DNA of 64,000 bases from CALZKI01 sp964567585. GTDB lineage: Bacteria > Bacillota > Clostridia > Lachnospirales > Lachnospiraceae. The stretch spans positions 6,339 through 70,338 of the forward strand of contig CAZMND010000003.1 in the NCBI GenBank assembly GCA_964567585.1. The letters are read 5' to 3'. Positions 1 through 7,451 of this stretch are shown here, piece after piece (within the stretch, counting starts at the first letter, position 1; every line of letters begins with the position of its first letter). Made by a program: the position numbers and the translations under genes. A model generated the notes under the pieces. The model ran no database searches. It saw nothing but the letters and a program-made list of their open reading frames with translations, and was not told the DNA's origin.

Positions 1-1206
1 ATCCGTATCATCCACGAAAATTGCGCCATCTTTTACATCGTAAAAGCGCATCAGCAGATTAATTAAAGTCGTTTTACCGCAACCTGTCGGTCCCACGATG
101 GCAATTCGCTGACCGGGCTCTACCTTTAAATTAAAATTCTGAATCAGTTTTTTCTCTTCCACATAAGAAAAGCTGACATTTTGTAGTTCCACAACTCCTG
201 CCTGATTTGCGATTACTTTCGCAGGTTCTCTTTCTGCCACTTCCGGCTTTTCTTCAATCAGACCGAAAATTCGTGTCGCGCAGGCAAGGGCATTCTGCAG
301 TTCCGTTACCACGCCTGAAATCTCATTAAACGGCTTTGTGTACTGGTTTGCATAGGTCAAAAAGCAAGACAACTGACCAATGGAAATTCTCCCGGGAATA
401 GCAAAAAATGCTCCCACAATTCCAACCGCCGCATAAACCAGGCTATTTACAAATCTTGTACATGGATTTGTAAGGGAAGAAAAGAACGTAGCCTGCATCG
501 ATGCTTTTTCCAGCTTATCATTGATTTTGTCAAATCTTTCGTCCGCTCTTTCTTCATAACCAAAGGCTTTCACCACCTTCTGGTTTTCTATCATTTCATT
601 CACAAAAGCAGTCTGTTCTCCTCTTGCCACTGACTGTTCTTTAAACATATGGAAGGTTTTCTTTGCAATAAATGACGCCGTAAACAGCGACAATGGTGTA
701 ATAACCACTACTACCAACGCAATAATCCAGTTCAGTCTTACCATAAAATACAACGTGCACAGAATCGTTACAATTCCGCTAAACAACTGCGTGAAGCCAA
801 GAAGTAAACCTTCTGCGAACTGGTCTACATCCGCAATAACCTTGCTCACAATTTCGCCATGAGAATGGGTATCCACATATCCAAGTGGCAAAATTTCTAT
901 CTTGTCAAAAGCGTCCTTACGGATGTCTCTGACGATTCCATAGGTCATTTTATTGTTGCACGTGTTCATAAGCCATTGCGATACAGCCGTAATAGCCATA
1001 ACAAGAATTCCCTGCTTCACTATTTTACCGATTGTAGCAAAATCCACTTTTCCCGGCTCTATAATATAATCAATTGCTTCACCCGTTAATATCGGCAGAT
1101 ACAACGTTGTAACAACGGTGATGGTTGCAAAGATAACCGACAGTACAAAAAGCGGTGTATATTTCTTTGCGTATTTAAATATCTTCTTCAAGGTATCTAA
1201 TTTCAT
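1..1206 (-). CDS. ABC exporter half-transporter, permease plus ATPase (3' part cut by window edge)
   Basis: The frame is open from the ATG at 1206 to the window edge, giving the first 402 residues. The N-terminal half has about six membrane segments typical of type IV ABC exporters. It is followed by the start of a nucleotide-binding domain with a Walker A motif GPTGCGKTT near residue 380. The ATPase signature and Walker B lie outside the window. The start overlaps the stop of the upstream gene by 4 bp (ATGA), so the two are translationally coupled and almost certainly form one heterodimeric exporter. The substrate cannot be told from sequence; drug, lipid or peptide export are family possibilities. 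Confidence 0.93.
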   Translation of the reverse strand, partial: MKLDTLKKIFKYAKKYTPLFVLSVIFATITVVTTLYLPILTGEAIDYIIEPGKVDFATIGKIVKQGILVMAITAVSQWLMNTCNNKMTYGIVRDIRKDAFDKIEILPLGYVDTHSHGEIVSKVIADVDQFAEGLLLGFTQLFSGIVTILCTLYFMVRLNWIIALVVVVITPLSLFTASFIAKKTFHMFKEQSVARGEQTAFVNEMIENQKVVKAFGYEERADERFDKINDKLEKASMQATFFSSLTNPCTRFVNSLVYAAVGIVGAFFAIPGRISIGQLSCFLTYANQYTKPFNEISGVVTELQNALACATRIFGLIEEKPEVAEREPAKVIANQAGVVELQNVSFSYVEEKKLIQNFNLKVEPGQRIAIVGPTGCGKTTLINLLMRFYDVKDGAIFVDDTD

Positions 1207-2927
1207 ACTGCCGCCTCCTTCTTAAATTGTGAATTGTAAATTTCCCTGTAAACCTGACAATTCTTCAATAGTTCTTCATGAGTTCCGATTCCGACCATTT
1301 CCCCTTCATCCAAAACAAGAATCTGATCCGCGTGCATAATAGATGCCGCTCTTTGGGATACAATAAACGTAATCTGATTGTCTCCGGTTTCTTTTAAGGC
1401 TTTTCTAAGGGCCGCATCCGTAGCATAATCCAGTGCAGACGCACTGTCATCAAGTACCAGGATTTCCGGCTTTTTCACAAGCGCTCTGGCAATGGTCAGC
1501 CTCTGTCTTTGTCCGCCGGATAAATTCTTTCCACCCTCATTTATCATAAAGGACAAACCGCCCTCTTTCTGCTCTACAAATTCTTTTGCCTGTGCCATTG
1601 CAAGTGCCTGCCACATTTCCTTTTCGGTGGCATCCTCTTTTCCAAAGCTTAAATTGTCTGCAATACTGCCTTTAAAAAGCACAGCCTTTTGCATAACCAT
1701 ACCGATTTTTGCCTTGAGTTCTTTTTCCTCATAGGAATTGACATTTTTTCCATCTATATAAATCTTGCCTTTTGTCGGTTTATAAAAGGCCGGCAACATA
1801 TTGACAAGGGTAGATTTTCCGGAACCTGTACCACCAATGATACCGATGGTTTCACCTTTTTTTGCAACAAAACTGATGTCTGAAACCGCAGGCTGGGCAT
1901 CCTTGTGATAAGCAAAGGTTACATTTTCAAAAGCCACTGCGTCCTTATATTCAGCTTTGGTTTCATCCTGTTCTATATTTTCATCAACCGGCAAATCCAG
2001 TACTTCTTCAATACGGTTTGCACAGGCAATGGCCTTGGTTACCGTAATGATAAGGTTTGCCAGTTTGACAAGTTCTACCAGAATCTGGGACATGTAGTTG
2101 ACGAGTGCAACCACTTCACCCTGTTTTAACGCCCCTGCTTCCACCTGCCATGCACCGGTCCAAATCAGATACAAAATTGCACCGTTCACAATCAGATATG
2201 TAACCGGATTCATAAGTGCTGAAAATCTGCCCACAAACACCTGAATTTTATTTAACTCTTCATTTTTTTCATAAAAATCTTCTTTTTCTTCCTCTTCTTT
2301 GTTAAAGGCACGGATTACTCGGACACCCGTGAGATTTTCCCTTGTTTTTCCAAGCACCTTATCCAGTGCTATCTGCACTTTTTTATACAAAGGAATGCTA
2401 ATCAGCATAATACCGAATACCACAATGGAAAGAAGCGGTATTGTGACAACAAAAACAAGTGCCGCCTTCACATCCACGGTAAATGCCATAATCATTGCAC
2501 CAAACACAATAAACGGCGAGCGAAGAAACAGACGCAATACCAGATTGACACCGGATTGTACCTGGTTCACATCACTGGTCATTCTTGTAATTAAGGTTGC
2601 AGTCCCCGCTTCATCCAGCTGTGAAAACGACAGCTTCTGTATGTGCGAAAAGAGAACCGTTCTCAGTCTTGAAGCGAATCCCGTTGCAGCCTTTGCGCTG
2701 AAATACTGCGCCGTTACCGAGCATACAAGTCCGATAATTCCCAGCAAAACAAGAACACCACCCATCCATAAAATATGGGTCGTGTCTTCTTTTTCAATCC
2801 CTCTGTCGATGATGCTTGCAATAACAAGCGGTACAAACAGTTCAAAGGACGCCTCCAGCATTTTAAATAAAGGCGCCAGAATTGTCTGCTTTTTATAATA
2901 TTTTAAATAACTCAGCACTTTTTTCAT
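1203..2927 (-). CDS. ABC exporter half-transporter, permease plus ATPase (degenerate-site partner)
   Basis: This is a 574-residue full-length half-transporter: six membrane segments in the first ~300 residues, then an ATPase domain with Walker A GGTGSGKST (365-373) and signature LSGGQ (469-473). The Walker B region reads LVLDDS, with Asp at about 494 where the catalytic Glu normally sits. That is the known mark of the degenerate site in heterodimeric exporters; the coupled downstream gene would supply the partner. I chose the start at 2927 because GTGGAG lies about 6 bases upstream. An in-frame ATG 15 codons earlier has no ribosome site and a non-homologous leader. Confidence 0.94.
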   Translation of the reverse strand: MKKVLSYLKYYKKQTILAPLFKMLEASFELFVPLVIASIIDRGIEKEDTTHILWMGGVLVLLGIIGLVCSVTAQYFSAKAATGFASRLRTVLFSHIQKLSFSQLDEAGTATLITRMTSDVNQVQSGVNLVLRLFLRSPFIVFGAMIMAFTVDVKAALVFVVTIPLLSIVVFGIMLISIPLYKKVQIALDKVLGKTRENLTGVRVIRAFNKEEEEKEDFYEKNEELNKIQVFVGRFSALMNPVTYLIVNGAILYLIWTGAWQVEAGALKQGEVVALVNYMSQILVELVKLANLIITVTKAIACANRIEEVLDLPVDENIEQDETKAEYKDAVAFENVTFAYHKDAQPAVSDISFVAKKGETIGIIGGTGSGKSTLVNMLPAFYKPTKGKIYIDGKNVNSYEEKELKAKIGMVMQKAVLFKGSIADNLSFGKEDATEKEMWQALAMAQAKEFVEQKEGGLSFMINEGGKNLSGGQRQRLTIARALVKKPEILVLDDSASALDYATDAALRKALKETGDNQITFIVSQRAASIMHADQILVLDEGEMVGIGTHEELLKNCQVYREIYNSQFKKEAAV

Positions 2928-3022
2928 ACTTACTCCACATCGTATCCTGCTATTTATTTGCAATATAACCATTTTATCACGTAATTTCTATAAAAGTTGT
3001 TATATCTTTTTACAAAAAAGGA

Positions 3023-3052
3023 TTGAAATATTACCCAATTATAGTGTAAAAT
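3023..3052 (+). promoter_or_regulatory. Sigma-A type promoter for the CheX-REC gene
   Basis: TTGAAA (3023-3028) and TAAAAT (3047-3052) are separated by 18 bases. They lie 34 bases before the start codon at 3086, which is preceded by an AAGGGAG ribosome site. Confidence 0.6.
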
Positions 3053-3085
3053 AACCAATATACGTAACTCGAAGGGAGATTAACT

Positions 3086-4384
3086 ATGTTTAAGCAATTA
3101 TTCGGCAAATATTTAGTAGAACAGAAAGCGTTGACCCCTGACCAATATGCAGAACTCTCTGCACAGCAGGCAGCTACTCGTGTTAAATTAGGTTTAATCG
3201 CCGTAGAAGAAAAATTATTAACAAAGGAACAGGCAGATGAGTTGAACCATTTACAGACTCAGATGGATAAACGTTTCGGTGATTTGGCTGTTGAGAAAGG
3301 TTATTTAACTGACGAACAGGTTGGTATGTTACTGAAAAAACAGGGTAATCCATACCTCCAGTTCATTCAGGTATTGTCTGAAAGCGGATTTATTCCTCTT
3401 TCAAAAATAGATTCCTACTTGCTCTCATTCTTAAAGGACAGCAACTTCAGTTCCAAAGACTTGACAGCATTGAAATCCAACGACATTACTCAGATTGTTA
3501 ATATTTTCGTATCTGACGAAGTACCATATTTACGAGAATTAATCGGTTTGACCTTAAGAAACATCACACGCTTTGTTTCAACTGATTTTTACATCGGCAA
3601 AATCGTTCCTGTACACAGTGTGAAATACAACTGTCTTGCAGGACAGCAGGTTGACGGAGACCATACATACACTGTAGGTTTCGCTTGTGAAGCAGACAAT
3701 TCAGGTCTCTTAACATTGGCTTCCGGATATGGTAAAGAACATTTTGCTTCTGTAAGTGCAGACGCATACGATTCTATCGGTGAATTTACAAACTGTATCA
3801 ACGGTTTATTTGCGTCGGAACTCAGTAAAAAAGGTGTTAACATCGATATGTTACCGCCATTTGGCTATACAGAAGTCACATTAACAGGTGACGGTTATGC
3901 GCTTCCACTTAACATCGAAGGCAAAGATTTAGTATTGTACGTAGCAATTGACAGTGATATCCAGATTGATGGTGAAGCTACAACGGCTGAAAGCGTTACT
4001 GCAGAAGTTTCTTCAAATGCTAACGGTCCAAAAGTATTAATCGTTGACGACTCAAGAACATCCCGTAAAGTTTTACGCGCTGTATTGGAAGAAGCCGGTT
4101 ACAACGTAGTAGACGAAGCATTAAACGGTGCAGAAGGTGTTGAAAAATACAAACAGCACCAGCCGGCTGTATGTACAATGGATATTACAATGCCTGTAAT
4201 GGATGGTATTGAAGCATTGAGGGCAATCCGTGAATTTGACCCAAGTGCTAAAGTTGTTATGCTTACAGCTGCAGGTCAGCAGTCTAAAATTGTTGAAGCG
4301 GTTAAATCCGGTGCTGCTGAATTCATCACAAAACCATTTGAAAAAGATGATGTTATCAGAACACTTGCCGAAATCACAAAATAA
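3086..4384 (+). CDS. Signalling protein: N-terminal adaptor region, CheX-like domain, CheY-like receiver
   Basis: This is a 432-residue soluble protein. Residues 1-120 are two helical repeats resembling the MshEN/GspE N-terminal module (pattern LVEKGYLT..Q...L), a fold known to bind c-di-GMP or act as adaptor in other proteins. Residues ~130-295 resemble the CheX/CheC-like phosphatase fold. Residues 314-432 are a complete receiver domain with acidic pair D321/D322, phospho-acceptor D366 (MDITMP), T394 and K416. There is no output DNA-binding domain. The protein probably links phosphorelay or chemotaxis signalling to another effector. It stands alone with its own promoter and terminator. The receiver is certain; the assignment of the first two domains is by resemblance. 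Confidence 0.85.
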   Translation: MFKQLFGKYLVEQKALTPDQYAELSAQQAATRVKLGLIAVEEKLLTKEQADELNHLQTQMDKRFGDLAVEKGYLTDEQVGMLLKKQGNPYLQFIQVLSESGFIPLSKIDSYLLSFLKDSNFSSKDLTALKSNDITQIVNIFVSDEVPYLRELIGLTLRNITRFVSTDFYIGKIVPVHSVKYNCLAGQQVDGDHTYTVGFACEADNSGLLTLASGYGKEHFASVSADAYDSIGEFTNCINGLFASELSKKGVNIDMLPPFGYTEVTLTGDGYALPLNIEGKDLVLYVAIDSDIQIDGEATTAESVTAEVSSNANGPKVLIVDDSRTSRKVLRAVLEEAGYNVVDEALNGAEGVEKYKQHQPAVCTMDITMPVMDGIEALRAIREFDPSAKVVMLTAAGQQSKIVEAVKSGAAEFITKPFEKDDVIRTLAEITK

Positions 4385-4397
4385 TTTATAACGTTTC

Positions 4398-4427
4398 AAA
4401 AGGACTCGGTGTAAACCGGGTCCTTTT
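4398..4427. terminator. Bidirectional intrinsic terminator
   Basis: The 13-bp arms 4398-4410 and 4415-4427 form a hairpin with a 4-base loop, one wobble pair and T/A runs on both sides. It lies between the convergent CheX-REC gene and spoVAD and can serve both. Confidence 0.85.
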
Positions 4428-4433
4428 TATATT

Positions 4434-5468
4434 CTATTTACATCTTTCAATAACTACCGCGTGTGCAATTCCCGGCACACTTTTTCCTTCATTAAAACTG
4501 GTTTTACTAAGAAGCGCCCCTGTCGGAATAAATAATACTTTGCTCCATACGCCTTCTTCTATCTGTTTTAAAATATAAGCAGATAACACTGTGGCCGCAC
4601 ATCCACAACCGCTTCCACCCGCTTCCGTCCCTTGCGCCTGACTGTCAAAGATTTCAATACCACAGTCCATATGTTGCTTGCTGATATCAATTCCTTTTTC
4701 CAGTAGAAGTTCAAATAAAATTGTCTGCCCTACTGTTCCCAGGTCTCCTGTAATAATCCTGTCATATTCCTCCGGTTTTACGCCAAAATCCGTCAGATGG
4801 GCATAAATAGTGGACGCTGCCGCAGGCGCCATACAAGCCCCCATATTCATGGAATCTTTCAGTCCATAATCCGTTATAATTCCTGTTGTAACTCCTGTAA
4901 TTATGGCCCTGTCTTTTTCCCAAGGCGTATTGCTTAACACAAAAGCTCCACTTCCTGTGACAGTCCAGGTAGAAGACTTTGGACGCTGATTTCCGTAAGC
5001 CAAAGGATAACGGAATTCCTTTTCTGCCGAAGCAAAATGACTGGATGTAACACACACCAATTTGTCAGCATACCCGGCCGCAATAAGCATACTTCCCAAA
5101 GATAGCGACTCACCGCATGTTGAGCAGGCTCCGTATAATCCAAATAATGGACTTTCAAAATTTTTAAGTCCAAAGGAGGAAGCAATGGACTGTCCCAGCA
5201 AATCTCCCGACAAAATATAATTCACGTCTTCCTGCTTTATTTCACCTTTTCCAAGCGCCAAAGTCACCGCTTCCTTTTGCAACGTACTCTCCGCATCCTC
5301 CCAGCTCTCAGTGCCAAAATAGTCATCATTGCTGATCATATCAAAATAATCCTTGAAACATCCTTCTCCTTCTTTTGTCCCAACAACCGATGCACTGGAA
5401 TGAATATATGCAGGATATGGAAGTCTGACGCTTTGCTTTCCACATCTGTAAGTCTGATTTTTTTCCAT
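4434..5468 (-). CDS. spoVAD: Stage V sporulation protein AD
   Basis: This is a 344-residue protein of the thiolase-like SpoVAD family, with the usual length and start region (YPAYIHSSASVVGTKEGEG). SpoVAD is the dipicolinic-acid-binding component of the SpoVA channel, which loads Ca-DPA into the forespore and releases it at germination. It is usually encoded between spoVAC and spoVAE. Here it is alone: spoVAA-AB-AC lie 11 kb away and spoVAE is not in the window. The start at 5468 has GGAGG seven bases upstream. That site and the preceding leader are folded into the terminator of ilvE (see the 5469-5516 entry), which suggests special expression control. Confidence 0.93.
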   Translation of the reverse strand: MEKNQTYRCGKQSVRLPYPAYIHSSASVVGTKEGEGCFKDYFDMISNDDYFGTESWEDAESTLQKEAVTLALGKGEIKQEDVNYILSGDLLGQSIASSFGLKNFESPLFGLYGACSTCGESLSLGSMLIAAGYADKLVCVTSSHFASAEKEFRYPLAYGNQRPKSSTWTVTGSGAFVLSNTPWEKDRAIITGVTTGIITDYGLKDSMNMGACMAPAAASTIYAHLTDFGVKPEEYDRIITGDLGTVGQTILFELLLEKGIDISKQHMDCGIEIFDSQAQGTEAGGSGCGCAATVLSAYILKQIEEGVWSKVLFIPTGALLSKTSFNEGKSVPGIAHAVVIERCK

Positions 5469-5516
5469 AAAAAAACCTCCGTATACTGATTTGTTATCAG
5501 TATGTCCGAAGGTTTT
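5469..5516 (-). terminator. ilvE terminator hairpin that contains the spoVAD ribosome site
   Basis: Read on the minus strand, a 10-bp outer stem (5507-5516 with 5472-5481) and an 8-bp inner stem (5496-5503 with 5483-5490) with a 5-base loop are followed by seven T residues ending just before the spoVAD ATG. This is a strong intrinsic terminator for ilvE, whose stop codon is at 5535. The 3' arm holds the spoVAD Shine-Dalgarno (GGAGG, 5476-5480), so a read-through transcript would also hide that site. Confidence 0.85.
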
Positions 5517-5526
5517 CCAATTATTC
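5498..5526 (-). promoter_or_regulatory. Possible sigma-G promoter of spoVAD
   Basis: On the minus strand GAATA (5522-5526), 17 bases, then CATACTG (5498-5504) resembles the forespore sigma-G consensus (GHATR, 17-18 bases, CATNHTA), with one mismatch at the last base. Initiation would fall in the hairpin loop, dropping the 5' arm and leaving the ribosome site free. This is inferred from the consensus only. Confidence 0.35.
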
Positions 5527-5534
5527 CTATTATA

Positions 5535-6560
5535 CTATTTTACTTCGTAAATCCAGCCTTTTGGAGCTTCAATTCTACCCATCTGGATTCCTGTCAATGT
5601 GTCATATAACTGCTTTGTAATAGGACCCATTTCAGTCATACCGCTTGGAAGACAAATTTCTGTACCATGGTCAACAATCTTTCCTACCGGTGAAATTACT
5701 GCTGCAGTACCGCAAAGACCACATTCTGCAAAATCCTTCAATTCATCTTTGTGAACCGGTCTTTCTTCTACTTCAAGTCCAAGATATTCTTTTGCAACAA
5801 TCATAAGCGAACGTCTTGTGATTGAAGGTAAAATACTGTCTGACTTCGGTGTAACAACCTTGTTATCTTTTGTAATAAACAAGAAGTTCGCTCCACCTGT
5901 TTCTTCTACATATGTTCTGGTCGCTGCATCGAGATACATATTTTCGTCATAGCCTTCTGCATGTGCTGTTACAATTGCATGTAAACTCATTGCATAGTTA
6001 AGACCTGCTTTGATATGACCTGTACCATTTGGTGCTGCTCTGTCAAAATCACTGATTTTAATGGTAAGCGGTTTTACACCACCTTTGAAATATGGTCCAA
6101 CCGGTGTAGCAAATACTCGGAACTGGTATTCCGTAGCCGGTTTAACACCGATAACCGGGTTTGACCCAAACATATATGGTCTTAAATAAAGAGTTGCACC
6201 CGAACCATATGGCGGAACATACGCTGCATTTGCTTTAACAACCTGTGCCACAGCTTCCACAAATTTATCTTCCGGAAATACCGGCATCTCAAGTCTTTTA
6301 GCTGAATCTGCCATACGCTTAGCATTCATATCCGGACGGAAAATAACAATTCTTCCATCTTCGGTTGTGTAAGCCTTCATCCCTTCGAAAATAGTCTGTG
6401 CATACTGAAGTACACCCGCACATTCACTAATAGTAACCATAGAATCTTCGGTTAATACACCGTCATCCCACGCACCATCTTTGAAATTCGATACAAATCT
6501 CATGTCTGTATCAACATAGCCAAAACCAAGATTGGCCCAGTCGATATTTTTCTTCTCCAT
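5535..6560 (-). CDS. ilvE: Branched-chain amino acid aminotransferase
   Basis: This is a 341-residue class IV PLP aminotransferase of the type II BCAT length. It interconverts leucine, isoleucine and valine with their 2-oxo acids using glutamate/2-oxoglutarate. The PLP lysine is K184 in GTGHIKAGLNYA. The conserved EETGGANFLFI segment and the C-terminal CGTAAVISPVG loop are present. The start follows GGAGG at about 10 bases. It lies 18 bp after an unknown gene (6579-7040) and ends in a strong hairpin, so the two probably share a transcript. I saw no T-box leader. Confidence 0.96.
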   Translation of the reverse strand: MEKKNIDWANLGFGYVDTDMRFVSNFKDGAWDDGVLTEDSMVTISECAGVLQYAQTIFEGMKAYTTEDGRIVIFRPDMNAKRMADSAKRLEMPVFPEDKFVEAVAQVVKANAAYVPPYGSGATLYLRPYMFGSNPVIGVKPATEYQFRVFATPVGPYFKGGVKPLTIKISDFDRAAPNGTGHIKAGLNYAMSLHAIVTAHAEGYDENMYLDAATRTYVEETGGANFLFITKDNKVVTPKSDSILPSITRRSLMIVAKEYLGLEVEERPVHKDELKDFAECGLCGTAAVISPVGKIVDHGTEICLPSGMTEMGPITKQLYDTLTGIQMGRIEAPKGWIYEVK

Positions 6561-6578
6561 CGCTAAACTGCCTCCGTA

Positions 6579-7040
6579 TTAAATTAATGTATCCAAATAA
6601 GACCCCGCTGATATGGTATTCGTTTTCAAACCAAGTTCTGTATACATTGCATCGGTTTTCGCTTCTGCTTCGGCTACAATATCATCCCAAGTAGTCGCAA
6701 ATACTTTATCGGTCTTGTCTGTATCTGATGTTGCTATCTTTTCAGTAGTTGTTTTGTCCTTTGTTTCATCTGTCTTCTTTGTCTCGTCAGTAGCTAACTT
6801 CTCCTGCTCAGCTTTCATATTGAAATATGATTTGAGAAGTTTCTTATAAGAACCATTCTTGATTGATGCATAATCACCAAGATTAATTCCACTCGAACTA
6901 CTGCCTCCACCAAGTACAGTTGATGTCAAATCAGACATCTTACCTGTACTTCCAAAAAAGCTCGCAGATGGGCTCTGCTTTGTTGAAAGTGATGAAAAAA
7001 GTAAACTATAATCTGTATTTCCTCTAATATTCATTGACAT
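6579..7040 (-). CDS. Unknown Ser/Thr/Lys-rich protein
   Basis: This 153-residue protein matches no family I can name. The N-terminus is Ser-rich (FSSLSTKQSPSAS) and is followed by a segment GDYASIKNGSYKKLLKSYF (about 57-75). I have the impression this motif recurs in Lachnospiraceae proteins of unknown function. A low-complexity charged region (about 78-115) rich in KTDETKD-type repeats follows, then a short acidic C-terminal helix. There is no signal peptide or membrane segment. The start has GGGAG nine bases upstream. It precedes ilvE by 18 bp, but nothing ties it to branched-chain amino acid metabolism. Confidence 0.7.
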   Translation of the reverse strand: MSMNIRGNTDYSLLFSSLSTKQSPSASFFGSTGKMSDLTSTVLGGGSSSSGINLGDYASIKNGSYKKLLKSYFNMKAEQEKLATDETKKTDETKDKTTTEKIATSDTDKTDKVFATTWDDIVAEAEAKTDAMYTELGLKTNTISAGSYLDTLI

Positions 7041-7101
7041 CTTGTCACACTCCCATCTTTTTCGTCATCCATGACCTTTAGTTCCATTTTTATTATAAAA
7101 C

Positions 7102-7137
7102 AAAAAAGACAGTCTTGCAATATGCCCGACTGTCTAA
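7102..7137 (-). terminator. Intrinsic terminator of the 61-residue gene
   Basis: On the minus strand AGACAGTC and GACTGTCT arms flank a 12-base loop and are followed by a run of T. It lies 14 bases after the stop at 7151. Confidence 0.8.
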
Positions 7138-7150
7138 GTTTCAAAGTTTT

Positions 7151-7336
7151 TTAGAAAACGATGTAATTTGTTTCCAAATTAGATTTGGATACTAAAATCC
7201 TGCAATTTTTGTTAATGGTAAGCCAGTACTCATCTTTGCCATGTTCCTCAGCCTGTACCTGATCACCTTTACGCAAGCTTATGATAACGCCATCACATGG
7301 TGTATAAATTAAATCGTTCTTTGTCATTGCAGTCAT
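7151..7336 (-). CDS. Small unknown protein, 61 residues
   Basis: This is a short ORF with a clear ribosome site (AGGAA about 7 bases before the ATG at 7336) and its own terminator, which argues that it is a real gene. The protein has alternating hydrophobic strands and a segment TPCDGVIISLRKGDQVQAEE that looks like a small beta-barrel or biotinyl-lipoyl-like turn, but it is too short to assign. There is no membrane segment. It appears monocistronic, and no function is proposed. Confidence 0.65.
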   Translation of the reverse strand: MTAMTKNDLIYTPCDGVIISLRKGDQVQAEEHGKDEYWLTINKNCRILVSKSNLETNYIVF

Positions 7337-7451
7337 TCTTAGTTCCTACCTTTCTTAAATCAACTACTACAGTGTATTATTAGTATACCATAGAAACCAA
7401 ATAAAGCAAATTGAAAATTGCCATTTTGTAGTAATTTTTTACGACTTCATT

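Noticed and set aside
2299..2898. 199-codon plus-strand frame inside the ABC exporter gene
   Set aside because: It is a shadow of the minus-strand ABC gene, with no ribosome site and no recognisable protein pattern.
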